Of a stretch of 64,000 nucleotides of DNA, positions 26,502 to 35,119 are shown one piece after another; within the stretch, counting starts at the first letter, position 1; every line of letters starts with the position of its first letter. The notes beneath the pieces are model-generated. The model saw only the letters and a list, made by a program, of their open reading frames with translations, made no database searches and was not told the DNA's origin. The stretch is from contig CACZFB010000005.1 of NCBI GenBank assembly GCA_902780305.1, positions 1 through 64,000 of the forward strand, written 5' to 3'. A program made the position numbers and the translations under genes. This stretch comes from an uncultured Coriobacteriaceae bacterium (lineage in GTDB: Bacteria; Actinomycetota; Coriobacteriia; Coriobacteriales; Atopobiaceae).

Positions 26502-26783
26502 CTATCCTGCCTTGGAGACGGAATCGATGCGGGCGCGCAGCTTGGCAAGCACCTCGTCTGGAGAGTAGCGCTCCTCCGTGAGCGTGGCCTCGACCTCCGC
26601 CTCACGCAGGGCGGTATAGACCTCGCTCTCAAAGGCAAGCGCTTCGTAGGCATCCATGCTCATAACAACCATGTCGCCGGATCCGTTCTTCGTGAGGAAA
26701 ACGGGTCGCCCCGTCTCGTGAACGTCTTGCGAGATACTCGCAAAGTTGTTGCGGAGGTCCGACACGGGCCTGATGCTCTTCAT
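26502..26783 (-). CDS. Phd/YefM-family antitoxin
   Basis: About 93 residues. Start ATG 26783 has GAGG seven bases upstream. MKSIRPVSDLRNNFASISQD and PVFLTKNGSGDMVVMSMDAY are the DNA-binding N-terminal fold of Phd/YefM antitoxins. The acidic C-terminus (ATLTEERYSPDEVLAKL) is the flexible toxin-binding part. A 16-bp perfect palindrome upstream (26807-26822) is the likely operator. Forms an operon with the RelE-like toxin. Confidence 0.85.
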   Translation of the reverse strand: MKSIRPVSDLRNNFASISQDVHETGRPVFLTKNGSGDMVVMSMDAYEALAFESEVYTALREAEVEATLTEERYSPDEVLAKLRARIDSVSKAG

Positions 26784-26806
26784 GGTAATCCTCTTTCCCT
26801 CAAAGC

Positions 26807-26822
26807 TATCATAATTATGATA
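26807..26822. promoter_or_regulatory. Antitoxin operator palindrome
   Basis: TATCATAATTATGATA, perfect 16-bp palindrome 24 bp upstream of the antitoxin start, in an otherwise GC-rich region. Suited to dimeric Phd/YefM autorepression and overlapping the AT-rich promoter. Confidence 0.7.
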
Positions 26823-26877
26823 ACACAAGGGAGACTGCTGGGTGACGAGGTGGTCGTGCGGGGTATTGTCCGCGCAT

Positions 26878-26917
26878 GTGCGAATGAAACGGGATTTGAG
26901 CATACACCTGACGGCTG
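26878..26917. repeat. Half copy of the 210-bp palindromic repeat
   Basis: CGAATGAAACGGGATTTGAG then CATACACCTGACGGCTGGC corresponds to the right arm only of the repeat plus its right flank. No left arm is seen, so it is a decayed or truncated copy. Confidence 0.6.
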
Positions 26918-27171
26918 GCTGCCGTGGTCAAGGGTGTGGCTGTGGCCACCCTGTTCCTGCTTGGCGCGATGATTGCGCCGCGTAGCGTAAAAACCCGAGC
27001 GACTCGGCAACAAATGTTCCAACGGAGGTCGTGTCGCAAGACGCGGATAGCAAGCGGACAACGCGGGCAGTCAATCGTCGTTTAGCCAGCCAGGCCCTCC
27101 GCCAGGATGCGGAGAGCAACCATGATTCACCACTGAAAAGTCATGGCTCGGGCCCTCAGGACGCGTCTCAC

Positions 27172-27381
27172 GAAAAAGTGTATGCCCGAAGGCCGTTTCA
27201 TTTGCCAAAACGGGGTTTGTGTACGAAATATCGGGCTCCGAAATCACGGGGTCGTAAAACCGCGCCATCTACCTGCGGCTTTGCGGGGTGTCTTGCGGCC
27301 CATACGGCGATTCGAGCCTCCAAAACCGTACACAAACCCCAAAACGGCGAATGAAACAGCCCCTGAGCATACACTTTTTGG
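27172..27381. repeat. 210-bp palindromic repeat, copy C
   Basis: Full copy with left end CGAAAAAGTGTATGCCCGAA and right end GAGCATACACTTTTTGG. The left flank (27068-27110) shares CAATCGTCGTT and GCCAGCCAGGC with the flank of copy A; the right flank is shared with copy B. Confidence 0.9.
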
Positions 27382-27499
27382 CTGGTGGCCGGCAACCGCG
27401 TCCGTGAGCGACCATGCGGGCATGATCGGGGTGCCATTGCCCGCTCGAGCGCGCGTCCCGCCACCTGTGCCTGCACGCCGGCCCGGTCCGCGGGCGTGA

Positions 27500-27862
27500 G
27501 TATCCACACTACCAAAGGCCCACGATTGGCGCTAAATCTGGATGATCCCGACCGCAATGGCCTGAGCGTTCCAATCGACCAGACGCGATGACATGAGATA
27601 GGCTCGTAGTCTCCCTCTTGGGCAAGCACCGACGCGACGTCGAGTGGCGAACAGATCTGCACAGCGCCCGGGCAATCTCTCCCGAAGTATTCCAGCAGTT
27701 CGAAGGGGTTGGTCGCACTGCATGATGCCTCGCGTGCCATGCTCTGCCGTACGCGGGAGTTGTCGGGAAGCAATCCCTCTATCCATGGGACGAGGACGTC
27801 GGTATAAAACGGGCCGCTTCCCACTGGCATGCGTACCGAAAGGCAGGGCCCCGTGTATGCCG
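27500..27862 (-). pseudogene. hipA: HipA kinase toxin, N-terminal remnant
   Basis: Minus-strand sequence YTGPCLSVRMPVGSG, VPWIEGLLPDNSRVRQ, then NPFELLEYFGRDCPGAVQIC is the N-terminal lobe of HipA. The first 40 residues or so of normal HipA are missing: the reading frame enters out of the end of hipB, whose last codons overlap it. Past about 27600 the frame breaks and runs into the flank shared with copy B. No kinase catalytic loop follows. It is a dead toxin next to an apparently intact antitoxin gene. Confidence 0.7.
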
Positions 27863-27864
27863 TG

Positions 27865-28131
27865 TCAGAGTGGAAGCTCGCGTGCTACTCGCGCGTCCTC
27901 TTCCGCGTGGGGTGTCACTCCGCGACGGGGGACGAAGCTTATCTCGAGCCCCAAGGCATCCAGTACCTGACTGATGGTTTTCAGCTGCATGCCTTGGTTG
28001 TTGCCGTTCTCTAGGTTGACCACCGTGTGTCGGGAGACCCCGGCGCGCTCTGCCAGCTCTCGCTGTGACAGACCCACGCGCGTGCGGTGGTGATATACGG
28101 TGTCGGCGACGATACCTGCGGTGTCTGTCAT
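27865..28131 (-). CDS. hipB: HipB-like XRE-family antitoxin/repressor
   Basis: About 88 residues, start ATG 28131 with AGGGGG upstream. VGLSQRELAERAGVSRHTVV and NLENGNNQGMQLKTISQVLD form a typical XRE/Cro helix-turn-helix, as in HipB, which neutralises HipA and represses the operon. The last 15 residues or so (HAEEDARVARELPL) are read from former hipA DNA in another frame, so the native C-terminus is altered. With hipA broken, it is an orphan repressor. An ideal inverted repeat lies 15 bp upstream. Confidence 0.8.
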   Translation of the reverse strand: MTDTAGIVADTVYHHRTRVGLSQRELAERAGVSRHTVVNLENGNNQGMQLKTISQVLDALGLEISFVPRRGVTPHAEEDARVARELPL

Positions 28132-28145
28132 GATTCCCCCTGGCT

Positions 28146-28167
28146 GATGTTCATGTTTATGAACATC
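28146..28167. promoter_or_regulatory. HipB operator
   Basis: GATGTTCAT-gttt-ATGAACATC, perfect 9-bp arms, just upstream of hipB. The position and symmetry fit autorepression by the XRE protein. Confidence 0.75.
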
Positions 28168-28339
28168 CTAGCACAGATTTGCACAGTAGCCGTGGGCCGG
28201 CAGGACGCGGTGCCGTAGATGGACTCTGGTATGTCTCCTAGCCGGACGTTGAACATACGCTGCCTCTCTTGGTGGGAATTGCTCGCAAACGCCCGGCTGG
28301 AAGGGCGTGCTGCTATACTGACATCTGAGAGGAGCCAGC

Positions 28340-28546
28340 ATGAGAATTTGGTGTGACGCACACGACAACCTCATCACCGACGAGCAACTCATTCGCTATG
28401 TGGCCACGTTCGGCAGCCTGTCTGCCGCCCTCGAGGAGGGTGACGTGCGTCTTGTCACCTCTTCCGACGAACTTGCGAATCCCGTCGAGGCCCCGAAGCG
28501 GGACGGAAGGAGGCGGTCCCATGCGCCCCTCTCTACGTACCTCTGA
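28340..28546 (+). CDS. Small protein co-encoded with Fic
   Basis: About 68 residues; start ATG 28340 with GAGAGGAG upstream. It overlaps the fic start by 26 bp in another frame, which suggests translational coupling. MRIWCDAHDNLITDEQLIRY then TFGSLSAALEEGDVRLVTS contains a helix but not a clean Fic-inhibitory [ST]xxxE[GN] motif (the Ser position is Ala). It may be an antitoxin-like partner; the family is unrecognised. Confidence 0.6.
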   Translation: MRIWCDAHDNLITDEQLIRYVATFGSLSAALEEGDVRLVTSSDELANPVEAPKRDGRRRSHAPLSTYL

Positions 28547-29294
28547 GATCGGGCGATGCTATATGGCGCTATGCGCCAGATGGCGTGACCTGGGCGAGCC
28601 CGAAAGATGGTTGCTGATAGGCTCCTTTGCCGTCGACTTCGCCTACCACTCGGGTGGCTTAGAGAACGATCGGATCTCCCTGCGCGACACACGCGAGGTG
28701 TTCGACCGCGATGGCGTGTCGGCCTACACCGGTGACGTGAGGACGCTCTTTGAGCTGGCAAACCTCAAGGCCATGTGGTCGTGGACGTGCGAAACGCTCC
28801 CAGCGGGGTTCTCCTTCGACACCGAGGAGCTGCTCTTTTGCCACGAGACCCTCACACATGGTACGTATGACCAGCGTCGGTGGTCGCTAGGCGAGCGTCC
28901 GGGAACATTCAAGCGCCATATGTTTGAGGTAGCGGACGGTGTGGGGGACCTTCCTGATGACGTTCCCGAGTCGGTCGATTCGCTGCTCCATGAGGTGCGA
29001 GATGCCCTTTCCACGACGCGGGATGCATTGGGGAGTCTGGCTGTTGCGGCGTTCCTGCACGCCGGCCTGGTTGACATCCATCCCTTTGCCGATGGCAACG
29101 GGCGTGTCGCGCGCCAGTTGACCAACATGGTGCTCCTGAGCGAGTGTCTGCCGCCAGTACTGGTTCCTATCGAGGACCGTATGGCGTACTTCGGCGCCCT
29201 CGACGCCTATCACTACGACGACGAGCTCTATCCCGTTATGCAATTCTTGGCCGTGGAGACTATCAAGCGGTGGGACGGCGTCCTGCGCGGGTAG
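28521..29294 (+). CDS. fic: Fic-domain AMP-transferase
   Basis: About 257 residues; start ATG 28521 follows GGAAGGAGG. The Fic core HPFADGNGRVARQLTNMVLL (residues about 187-206) is complete, with the catalytic His and the Mg/ATP-binding acidic residue in place. The upstream helix bundle (SLLHEVRDALSTTRDALGSL) is the usual Fic/DOC fold. Fic enzymes attach AMP or related groups to proteins. As accessory toxins they often act on gyrase or topoisomerase IV. The small upstream gene may hold it in check. Target unknown. Confidence 0.85.
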   Translation: MRPSLRTSEIGRCYMALCARWRDLGEPERWLLIGSFAVDFAYHSGGLENDRISLRDTREVFDRDGVSAYTGDVRTLFELANLKAMWSWTCETLPAGFSFDTEELLFCHETLTHGTYDQRRWSLGERPGTFKRHMFEVADGVGDLPDDVPESVDSLLHEVRDALSTTRDALGSLAVAAFLHAGLVDIHPFADGNGRVARQLTNMVLLSECLPPVLVPIEDRMAYFGALDAYHYDDELYPVMQFLAVETIKRWDGVLRG

Positions 29295-29299
29295 GAGGT

Positions 29300-29368
29300 G
29301 GACACAAGGGACAGTCCCCTGGACACAGGGGACTGTCCCTTTTGTCCAGGGGACTGTCCCTTTTGTCC
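29300..29368. terminator. GGGACAGTCCC palindrome between convergent genes
   Basis: The 22-bp arms (29300-29321 and 29326-29347, one mismatch) contain AAGGGACAGTCCCCTG. The right arm is then repeated in tandem (29347-29368). It lies between fic (+) and the GHKL gene (-), where a bidirectional terminator is expected. Related palindromes occur at 36840 and 59977. Confidence 0.7.
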
Positions 29369-29394
29369 GACGCTGGCCTCAGCGCTTCCGTGCG

Positions 29395-30213
29395 TTATGG
29401 AGTCACGGGCAGCATGGCGGAGAGGTCGATCGCCGTGCCCTTTTGCTCGTACGACGTCACACCGCCGTGCTCTTGGACGATGGTGGAAACATAGGTGAGG
29501 CTATTTTCACCACGCAGATTCGTATGTGGCTGGCATGGCCCTAGCACCTGGACGAAGAACTGTCCCGCACTCACCTTGGATCGCACGATGATGGTCGCGT
29601 CTGCGGGCAGGGTCCCCTCGTCCGCGAGCGCGCGGCACTCATTGATGGCCTTCTCGATAAGATACAAGAGGATTGCACCCGCCACATCGTCCAAAACGGG
29701 CAGCTCTGTAGGCAGCGTCACATGGGCCTGGAGTTCGACGCCCAGCTCCGCGCATTCCGTCTCCTTGCTCACGAGCAGCGCAGACACCATGACGTTGGCG
29801 CACTTTGGTGTTACGGCGTGCGAGGCAATACCCACGCTTTTGCGCAGGTGCGTGGTGAGGTTCTCCAAATCCCCGCGCTCAAGGGCCTCTTGGGCGCTTG
29901 TGAGCTCGGCGTCCACGTTGCGCGCAAGCTGCAGAGAGATCTGGTTGACGTGGTCCGTTCGCTTCCCATACTCCGCAAGCGACGTCGCAATCCGTGCGTC
30001 AGCCTCCTCTTTGTAGGCTTCTCTTAAGGCATCCGCCCGTTTAATGGTGCTCGTGCAAATCACGGCGTCCACTATGCCGCTCGCAACTACGAGTACGACG
30101 TATATGCCTGTGGAGCTGGGGTCGCTCTTTTGTGCGGCATAGGCCAGTAGGCCCACCTGCACAACGAACAGCAGGATAAGCGCCGCGATAATGGCGGACC
30201 TTCGCGTGTTCAT
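29395..30213 (-). CDS. Membrane GHKL histidine-kinase-like protein, degenerate
   Basis: About 272 residues: two membrane helices (about 8-28, 38-58), a coiled-coil and DHp-like region (SLAEYGKRTDHVNQISLQLA, LENLTTHLRKSVGIASHAVT) and a C-terminal GHKL-type ATPase fold. The N box, usually NLLDNAIEA, reads YLIEKAINECRAL, with both Asn replaced. The glycine box reads GENSLTYVSTIVQEHGG rather than G-x-G-L. This suggests poor or no ATP binding. Last gene of a three-gene operon after the LytTR regulator and a second membrane protein; its start overlaps the previous stop by 4 bp. Probably one half of a split sensor. Confidence 0.75.
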   Translation of the reverse strand: MNTRRSAIIAALILLFVVQVGLLAYAAQKSDPSSTGIYVVLVVASGIVDAVICTSTIKRADALREAYKEEADARIATSLAEYGKRTDHVNQISLQLARNVDAELTSAQEALERGDLENLTTHLRKSVGIASHAVTPKCANVMVSALLVSKETECAELGVELQAHVTLPTELPVLDDVAGAILLYLIEKAINECRALADEGTLPADATIIVRSKVSAGQFFVQVLGPCQPHTNLRGENSLTYVSTIVQEHGGVTSYEQKGTAIDLSAMLPVTP

Positions 30214-31145
30214 GCGGTTTTCCTACCATCGAGTTCGTCGCCGGAGTCGCCGGAGTCGTCGGAGTCGTCGGAGGAGCTTATGGCGCGATGCGCCTGCTCG
30301 CGCAAGGCGTTGAGGTACGTCCTTGCGTTGCGCGTGTCGCCCTGCTCAACGAGCTCGCAAATGGTTGAGGCTTCGTTTGCCAACACGTGATGAAGCCGTC
30401 GCGTTACGGCCGCACGCTTGGTTGCGGCGTCGATTTCGGCCCTCACGAGCTTGGACTGCTCGTCGGTTAGCGCGCGCTGGCTTTCACGACGCGCCGTCTG
30501 CACGTCTCCGCGAAAAAGCAGCGCCGAGACGGCACACAGCGCAAGGACGAGCACGTAGTAGGTACTGCTCACTACGCCAAGCCTAGGGTCAGCCGAATAC
30601 GATTGGTTGCCGGCAAGCGTAAAGCAGAACACGCTGATAAGGTACGACCACAAAAGCAGGAGCACGAAAGGCGGCATAAGGGTGATGTCCTGGCGTTTTT
30701 CCCAACGCGCCATCAGCGCCAGGAGTATCTCGATGCAAAAGCCCGAGCTGGTAGTGGAGAGCACCAAGGTGAGCAGGGCGGTCGTCTCGCTGCCGTAGCC
30801 CGTGAGCTCCACCGCGGACGGCCCAAAGCAGACTGCAAGAACAAGAGCCGACGGCATGACCGAGACCATCATGGCGGTGAGTATGAGGGCGCAGCGCAGG
30901 ACACGCTGCCTGAGCGGGCCGCGTGAGCAGGCGAGGGGCAACACGAAGAACACGACCGGTCCCATGAAGGCAGTCCTAAACAGGGGGACCGAAAACAGGG
31001 CGTCGACGCCCATGGCAACGATCATACCCCCTATGCTGAGCATGCCAAACACAACGTTTGAGCGCATGTCGAACAGCTTGCAGTATGCGCGGACAATTAT
31101 CAGCTGAGTAATGAGATTGCTTGCAAATTGGATGATAGGAGCCAT
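30210..31145 (-). CDS. Multi-pass membrane sensor with DHp-like tail
   Basis: About 311 residues. Start ATG 31145 is chosen because earlier codons lie inside the regulator gene. Six or seven hydrophobic segments fill residues 5-205, typical of peptide- or ligand-sensing 5TM/6TM kinases. A cytosolic helix pair follows (TRRLHHVLANEASTICELVE, QGDTRNARTYLNALREQAHR), resembling a DHp phosphoacceptor region but with no ATPase domain. The C-terminus is a Ser/Asp repeat (SSSDDSDDSGDSGDELDG) encoded by short DNA repeats near 30229-30270. With the next gene's GHKL-like domain it may make one heteromeric kinase feeding the LytTR regulator. Confidence 0.7.
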   Translation of the reverse strand: MAPIIQFASNLITQLIIVRAYCKLFDMRSNVVFGMLSIGGMIVAMGVDALFSVPLFRTAFMGPVVFFVLPLACSRGPLRQRVLRCALILTAMMVSVMPSALVLAVCFGPSAVELTGYGSETTALLTLVLSTTSSGFCIEILLALMARWEKRQDITLMPPFVLLLLWSYLISVFCFTLAGNQSYSADPRLGVVSSTYYVLVLALCAVSALLFRGDVQTARRESQRALTDEQSKLVRAEIDAATKRAAVTRRLHHVLANEASTICELVEQGDTRNARTYLNALREQAHRAISSSDDSDDSGDSGDELDGRKTA

Positions 31146-31153
31146 GGCACGTT

Positions 31154-31873
31154 CTAGCCTTCCATGGTGGCCAAGTAGGCGAGCAGGTCGTGCTGCACCT
31201 GGCGTGAGCGCCTCCTGCTTACGGGGATGAGCGTGTCGTCGTGAAGCTGCATTTCCAACTGCTCGAACGAGCGGACGTAGGCCAGGTTTACCAAATAGCT
31301 GCGATGGCACCTCGAGAAGTACGCGGGGAGCTGATTTTGCAAATCGTCGAGGCGCGCATAGGTGGTGTAGGTCTTGCTGCCGCAATGGACCAACACCTTG
31401 TGGAGGTTGCTCTCCAGGTAGTGGATGTGGGAGGCGTTGACGAGCCTGTCCTTGTGTCCGCACTTAATGCGAAGCATGTCGGGCTTTGCTTGGGGCAGGG
31501 CCGCATAGGCGCGCTCGAGCGCCTCGTGCAGCTTGCTGGGATCGATGGGCTTGAGCAGGAAGTACAGGTGCTGGGTGGCATACACCTCGGGCGCCTGCCA
31601 CAGGTCGCCGCTGGTGTAGATGATTTGGGTGCCACTGGTGGGCGGGAACATTCCGCGCACGACGTCGATGCCGGACGGTTGGCCCTCGGGCATGTTGATG
31701 TCCGCAACAAGAATGTCGATGTGCGTCCCCGACGCAAGGATGTCCCTCAGCTCGTTGAGATTCTCTGCCATCAGGATGGTACGCGCGCCATCCTGCGGCG
31801 CCTCTTGTTCTATGAGTTGGTGGATACGAGCAAGGAATGATGGCTCGTCATCAAACACAACGATGGTTGCCAT
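31154..31873 (-). CDS. LytTR-family response regulator
   Basis: About 239 residues; start ATG 31873 with AAAGGAGC upstream. The receiver domain has the acidic pair FDDE, phospho-acceptor Asp58 in LVADINMPEG and a conserved Lys in FLLKPIDPSKL. The C-terminal LytTR DNA-binding domain shows VNASHIHYLESNLHKVLVHC, PAYFSRCHRSYLVNLAYVRS and PVSRRRSRQVQHDL. LytTR regulators usually control bacteriocin, competence or surface genes. First gene of the operon with the two sensor-like proteins. The adjacent large ChW surface protein (32132-35119) is a possible target but has its own promoter region. Confidence 0.85.
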   Translation of the reverse strand: MATIVVFDDEPSFLARIHQLIEQEAPQDGARTILMAENLNELRDILASGTHIDILVADINMPEGQPSGIDVVRGMFPPTSGTQIIYTSGDLWQAPEVYATQHLYFLLKPIDPSKLHEALERAYAALPQAKPDMLRIKCGHKDRLVNASHIHYLESNLHKVLVHCGSKTYTTYARLDDLQNQLPAYFSRCHRSYLVNLAYVRSFEQLEMQLHDDTLIPVSRRRSRQVQHDLLAYLATMEG

Positions 31874-32047
31874 TGAGTGCTCCTTTTGCTGGCGCGCAGA
31901 CGCGGTGATTGCATTGTAGCAACCAAAAGTGCCGACTATGATGCCAAATCTGTCAACATCGCAAATACCGATATGCGGGGTTGGGCGTCCCCGTTACTGT
32001 GTACTTGGTATTGCCGACCATAAGCCGTTGGCGAGCCATCCCTTCCC

Positions 32048-32086
32048 AAGCACGCGGGCGCGCCGCCAACTTACGCCCGCGTGCTT
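32048..32086. terminator. Hairpin with T run
   Basis: AAGCACGCGGGCG (32048-32060) pairs with CGCCCGCGTGCTT (32074-32086). A T-rich run follows on the plus strand. It lies between the regulator operon's upstream region and the 3' end of the surface protein gene. It would end plus-strand transcription best but may also stop the minus-strand gene. Confidence 0.6.
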
Positions 32087-32131
32087 TTATCTTGGTTCCA
32101 ACAGGTGCGCTAAACGCCCGCTGCCGAGTTT

Positions 32132-35119
32132 CTAGCGCGCGCGAATCGCGTTCTGAGTGCTGCCTGGAGCCGCCGCGCCCTGGGGCAGAATCACGATCTG
32201 AACGGCTTCGGCACGCTTTCCAAAACCGGTGGTGCCTGCTGGGTCCCCGTCGCACGCCCATCCGGACCAACCAAAGGTCTGGCTGTGCACGCGATACCAT
32301 ACGCTCAGGTGCTCCGCGAGCTCGCCGGTGAGGTGGATCTGCACGGCCTCTAGGCGCTTGGACTTACCGATGGTCCCGGCTTGGGCGCCATTTGCGACCT
32401 CGTCCGTCCAGCCCTTTCCCTGAACGTGCGCTTGGTAGGCAATGCCGCCGGAGTAGATGTCGGTAAGCGCCGTGGGCACAGACAAGGTCAAGCATTCGAG
32501 GCGCTTGGACTTGCGCGTGGTGCCTATGGTGCCGGCGCTCTTGTTGCCGGTCCAGCCGGTGCCCTGCACGTGCGCGTTGCCGGTGGCTGCCGCTTGGAAG
32601 GCGGGGGCGTTGGCATCGTAGTCCTCAGGCTTCTGTCCCTCGGGTAGGATCAAGACTTGGTAGGCCTCGACGCGCTTGGACATGCCGACCGTGCCCGCAG
32701 GCTCGCCATCCTTGGCCCAGCCCAGCCAGCCGTAGGTCTGGGAGTGGACGCGATACCATACGCTGTTGTTCTTGGCGTGCTCGCCGGTGAGACGCACCTG
32801 GATCGCCTCGACACGCTTGGACTGATTGATGGTGCCGGATTCGCCACCATCCTTGGCCCAGCTGCTCTCCCAACCTGTGCCCTGCACGTGGCTGCGATAC
32901 TCGATGGAGCCGGCGGACTCGTCAGCAAGCTTGATTGTGAGTGCTTCCAAGCGCTTCGCCTCGTTGACGGTGCCTGCCGCGGTGCCGTTGGATCCGGAAG
33001 GCGCGTTCCATCCGTAGGTCTGGCAGTGAGCCGCGTACGTTACGTCGTTGTTGGTTGCGGGCGGCACGGGCGGATCAACGCGGGGCGTGATGCTAAAGCT
33101 GGTGGTGATGTGGTTGTACCTTGTTAGAGATGTATTGGGCGTCCAGCCGTTGCCCTTTTCGAGCTTGTACTGCGCCACATAGTCGCCCACGTCCTTGGGG
33201 GCACCCGAGAGCGGCGCACCATCCTTCGTGAAGTACTCTATCTTGCTCGCGTCGTACACGTAGGGATTCTCGGCCTTCCAGCCTTCGCTTGCGGTGAGTG
33301 TGGCGATGACGGGCGAACCGTCGTATGCCTTGCTCTGCGCGCTCAGCGTGAGGGTGGCCGTCAGGGCATGGGGACACGCCCCGTGTTTTCTCGCATATTG
33401 GTTGGCAAGTCCCATTTGGCACGCAGCCGTGAGGAGGTTTTCCTGATGGCTGACTTGCTTCTCGCCGTTGTCGTCGAGGTTGATGGCATACTGATAGCAA
33501 GGCTGCCAAACGTGGCTGTGCAGTACCCTAGAGGCCTCGCCGTTGCTACCCTGACGGTGGTCGGTACCGGTTTCGTCTTCGCCCTGATTCCAGCATATGA
33601 AGGCGTTTCTGGTTTTACCAATTACGTCTTTTGCCGTCGCACTGTCGTACTTGAAGAAGGTGGCGGGATCGGTCTTCAGATTGTGCGTTTTGTAATCGTC
33701 AGTAAACCACACATCGGTGCCATCTGCGGGTATGGTGACGCCAATCTGTGGCCCATCGGCGCCATCGGGTGTGGCGAGCTGGCCAGTGATCTGAATCCTC
33801 TTGCTAAACTCGGATGAATCAAGCAGCGTTCCCTCGAGCTTGACGTTGCACGCCACGCCGTTGCTGCCGTTGCCCAAAATCTTGGGCGATCCCTCGAGCT
33901 TGAAGATGTTGCGCGAATTATCGCTGACCAAGACGCCGAGAGTGTTACCCGTGATCTCGCCGCCGGACATGGTAAAGGTGGCGTTGCCTTCCCCAGATGT
34001 GTCCGTGGAGCTAACGGCCACACCCGCATCTGCATTGGTGCTGATCGTACCGCCATACATTTCAAAGGTGCTGTCATGGGGCATGGACACGCCATCGGTA
34101 GCGTTGTTACTGATGGTGCCGTCGTACATGGTGAAGGTGCTCTCTTTGTCCATGCGCACGCCCTCGGCACCGTTGTCGCTGATCGCGCCGTCGTACATGG
34201 CGAAGAGGGGATGGGCCACAACGGAAGTGGAGCCACCAACGTTATAGCATTTTAGGTACACGCCACCCTTTTCGTTCTTGCAGATGGTGCCACCATTCAT
34301 CTTAAAGAGCGCCCTGCCATAGATTCGCACGCCATAGCCGGCGCATTCTTCGCTGGCGCTAGCCGTGCAGCCGCGAATGGTGCCACCATTCATCTCGAAT
34401 TGGGCGCTGTACTTGTTGGAGACGTATGTCCCATTGCCAAACAATTCGACCGTATTCTGCGTGCCGCCGCTGATCGTGCCCCCGCGCAGGTCGAGGCTCG
34501 ACGAGTAGTCGTTTTGGGACCCGCGATTGTAGCCGGACACCTTTATTACGGTTTCAATGTTGTTGCAAACGAGGGCACCTGACCCACTGTTGTCTTCTAT
34601 GACCAGGTCGACGCTGATGGCGGCAGAAGAGCTGTCCTCGTTGCCCTCGCCTGCATAGATGAGAGCGGAGCCAACATAGCCCTCAATCGGCTTCAAGGTT
34701 GCCTTGTGGCCGTTGAGGTCGAGCGTCTTCTTGCCCGACTTCGTAAAGCGTATGGCGGCAGGAACGGTATCCTCGACGTCCTTTCGGAGCGTGAGCCTTG
34801 CGTCTCCGGATGCCTCAGCCCACGCCTGGAGCGCCAGGTTGATGTTGTTGTACGACGATTGCACTCCACTCGCCGAAACGTATGCGACGGCTTCGGGGTC
34901 CGCCTGCTGCATAAGGGCGATTTCCTCTTCCTCATCCAAAGCAACGGCAGACTGTACCGTTAGCGACGTGTCCTCCTCTGTGGTTTCCTCCACAACGTTC
35001 GTCTCGTCGCTCTCCGTGGCGTACGCCACGCTTGGGGCGTTGAACCCTATCCCGGCCAATGTCAGCACGAACGCGACGACCGCCATGCGCCGTGCCCATA
35101 CCCTCTCCGTCTTGCTCAT
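32132..35119 (-). CDS. Secreted beta-helix and ChW-repeat surface protein
   Basis: 995 residues. The signal peptide (VWARRMAVVAFVLTLAGIGF, ending near PSVAYA-TES) marks export. Residues about 120-430 are right-handed beta-helix-like repeats (MNGGTIRGC, MYDGTISNNATDGVSM, MYGGTISTNADAGVAV). A bacterial Ig-like strand domain follows (SKAYDGSPVIATLTASEGWK). The last 300 residues hold six ChW repeats of the pattern Y-x-x-H-x-Q-x-x-GW…G…G-x-S-x-R-x-E-A-x-x-I, a domain found in Clostridium and coriobacterial exported proteins. No LPXTG motif. Start ATG 35119 follows GGGGAAGG. Likely a cell-surface adhesin. Confidence 0.85.
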   Translation of the reverse strand: MSKTERVWARRMAVVAFVLTLAGIGFNAPSVAYATESDETNVVEETTEEDTSLTVQSAVALDEEEEIALMQQADPEAVAYVSASGVQSSYNNINLALQAWAEASGDARLTLRKDVEDTVPAAIRFTKSGKKTLDLNGHKATLKPIEGYVGSALIYAGEGNEDSSSAAISVDLVIEDNSGSGALVCNNIETVIKVSGYNRGSQNDYSSSLDLRGGTISGGTQNTVELFGNGTYVSNKYSAQFEMNGGTIRGCTASASEECAGYGVRIYGRALFKMNGGTICKNEKGGVYLKCYNVGGSTSVVAHPLFAMYDGAISDNGAEGVRMDKESTFTMYDGTISNNATDGVSMPHDSTFEMYGGTISTNADAGVAVSSTDTSGEGNATFTMSGGEITGNTLGVLVSDNSRNIFKLEGSPKILGNGSNGVACNVKLEGTLLDSSEFSKRIQITGQLATPDGADGPQIGVTIPADGTDVWFTDDYKTHNLKTDPATFFKYDSATAKDVIGKTRNAFICWNQGEDETGTDHRQGSNGEASRVLHSHVWQPCYQYAINLDDNGEKQVSHQENLLTAACQMGLANQYARKHGACPHALTATLTLSAQSKAYDGSPVIATLTASEGWKAENPYVYDASKIEYFTKDGAPLSGAPKDVGDYVAQYKLEKGNGWTPNTSLTRYNHITTSFSITPRVDPPVPPATNNDVTYAAHCQTYGWNAPSGSNGTAAGTVNEAKRLEALTIKLADESAGSIEYRSHVQGTGWESSWAKDGGESGTINQSKRVEAIQVRLTGEHAKNNSVWYRVHSQTYGWLGWAKDGEPAGTVGMSKRVEAYQVLILPEGQKPEDYDANAPAFQAAATGNAHVQGTGWTGNKSAGTIGTTRKSKRLECLTLSVPTALTDIYSGGIAYQAHVQGKGWTDEVANGAQAGTIGKSKRLEAVQIHLTGELAEHLSVWYRVHSQTFGWSGWACDGDPAGTTGFGKRAEAVQIVILPQGAAAPGSTQNAIRAR

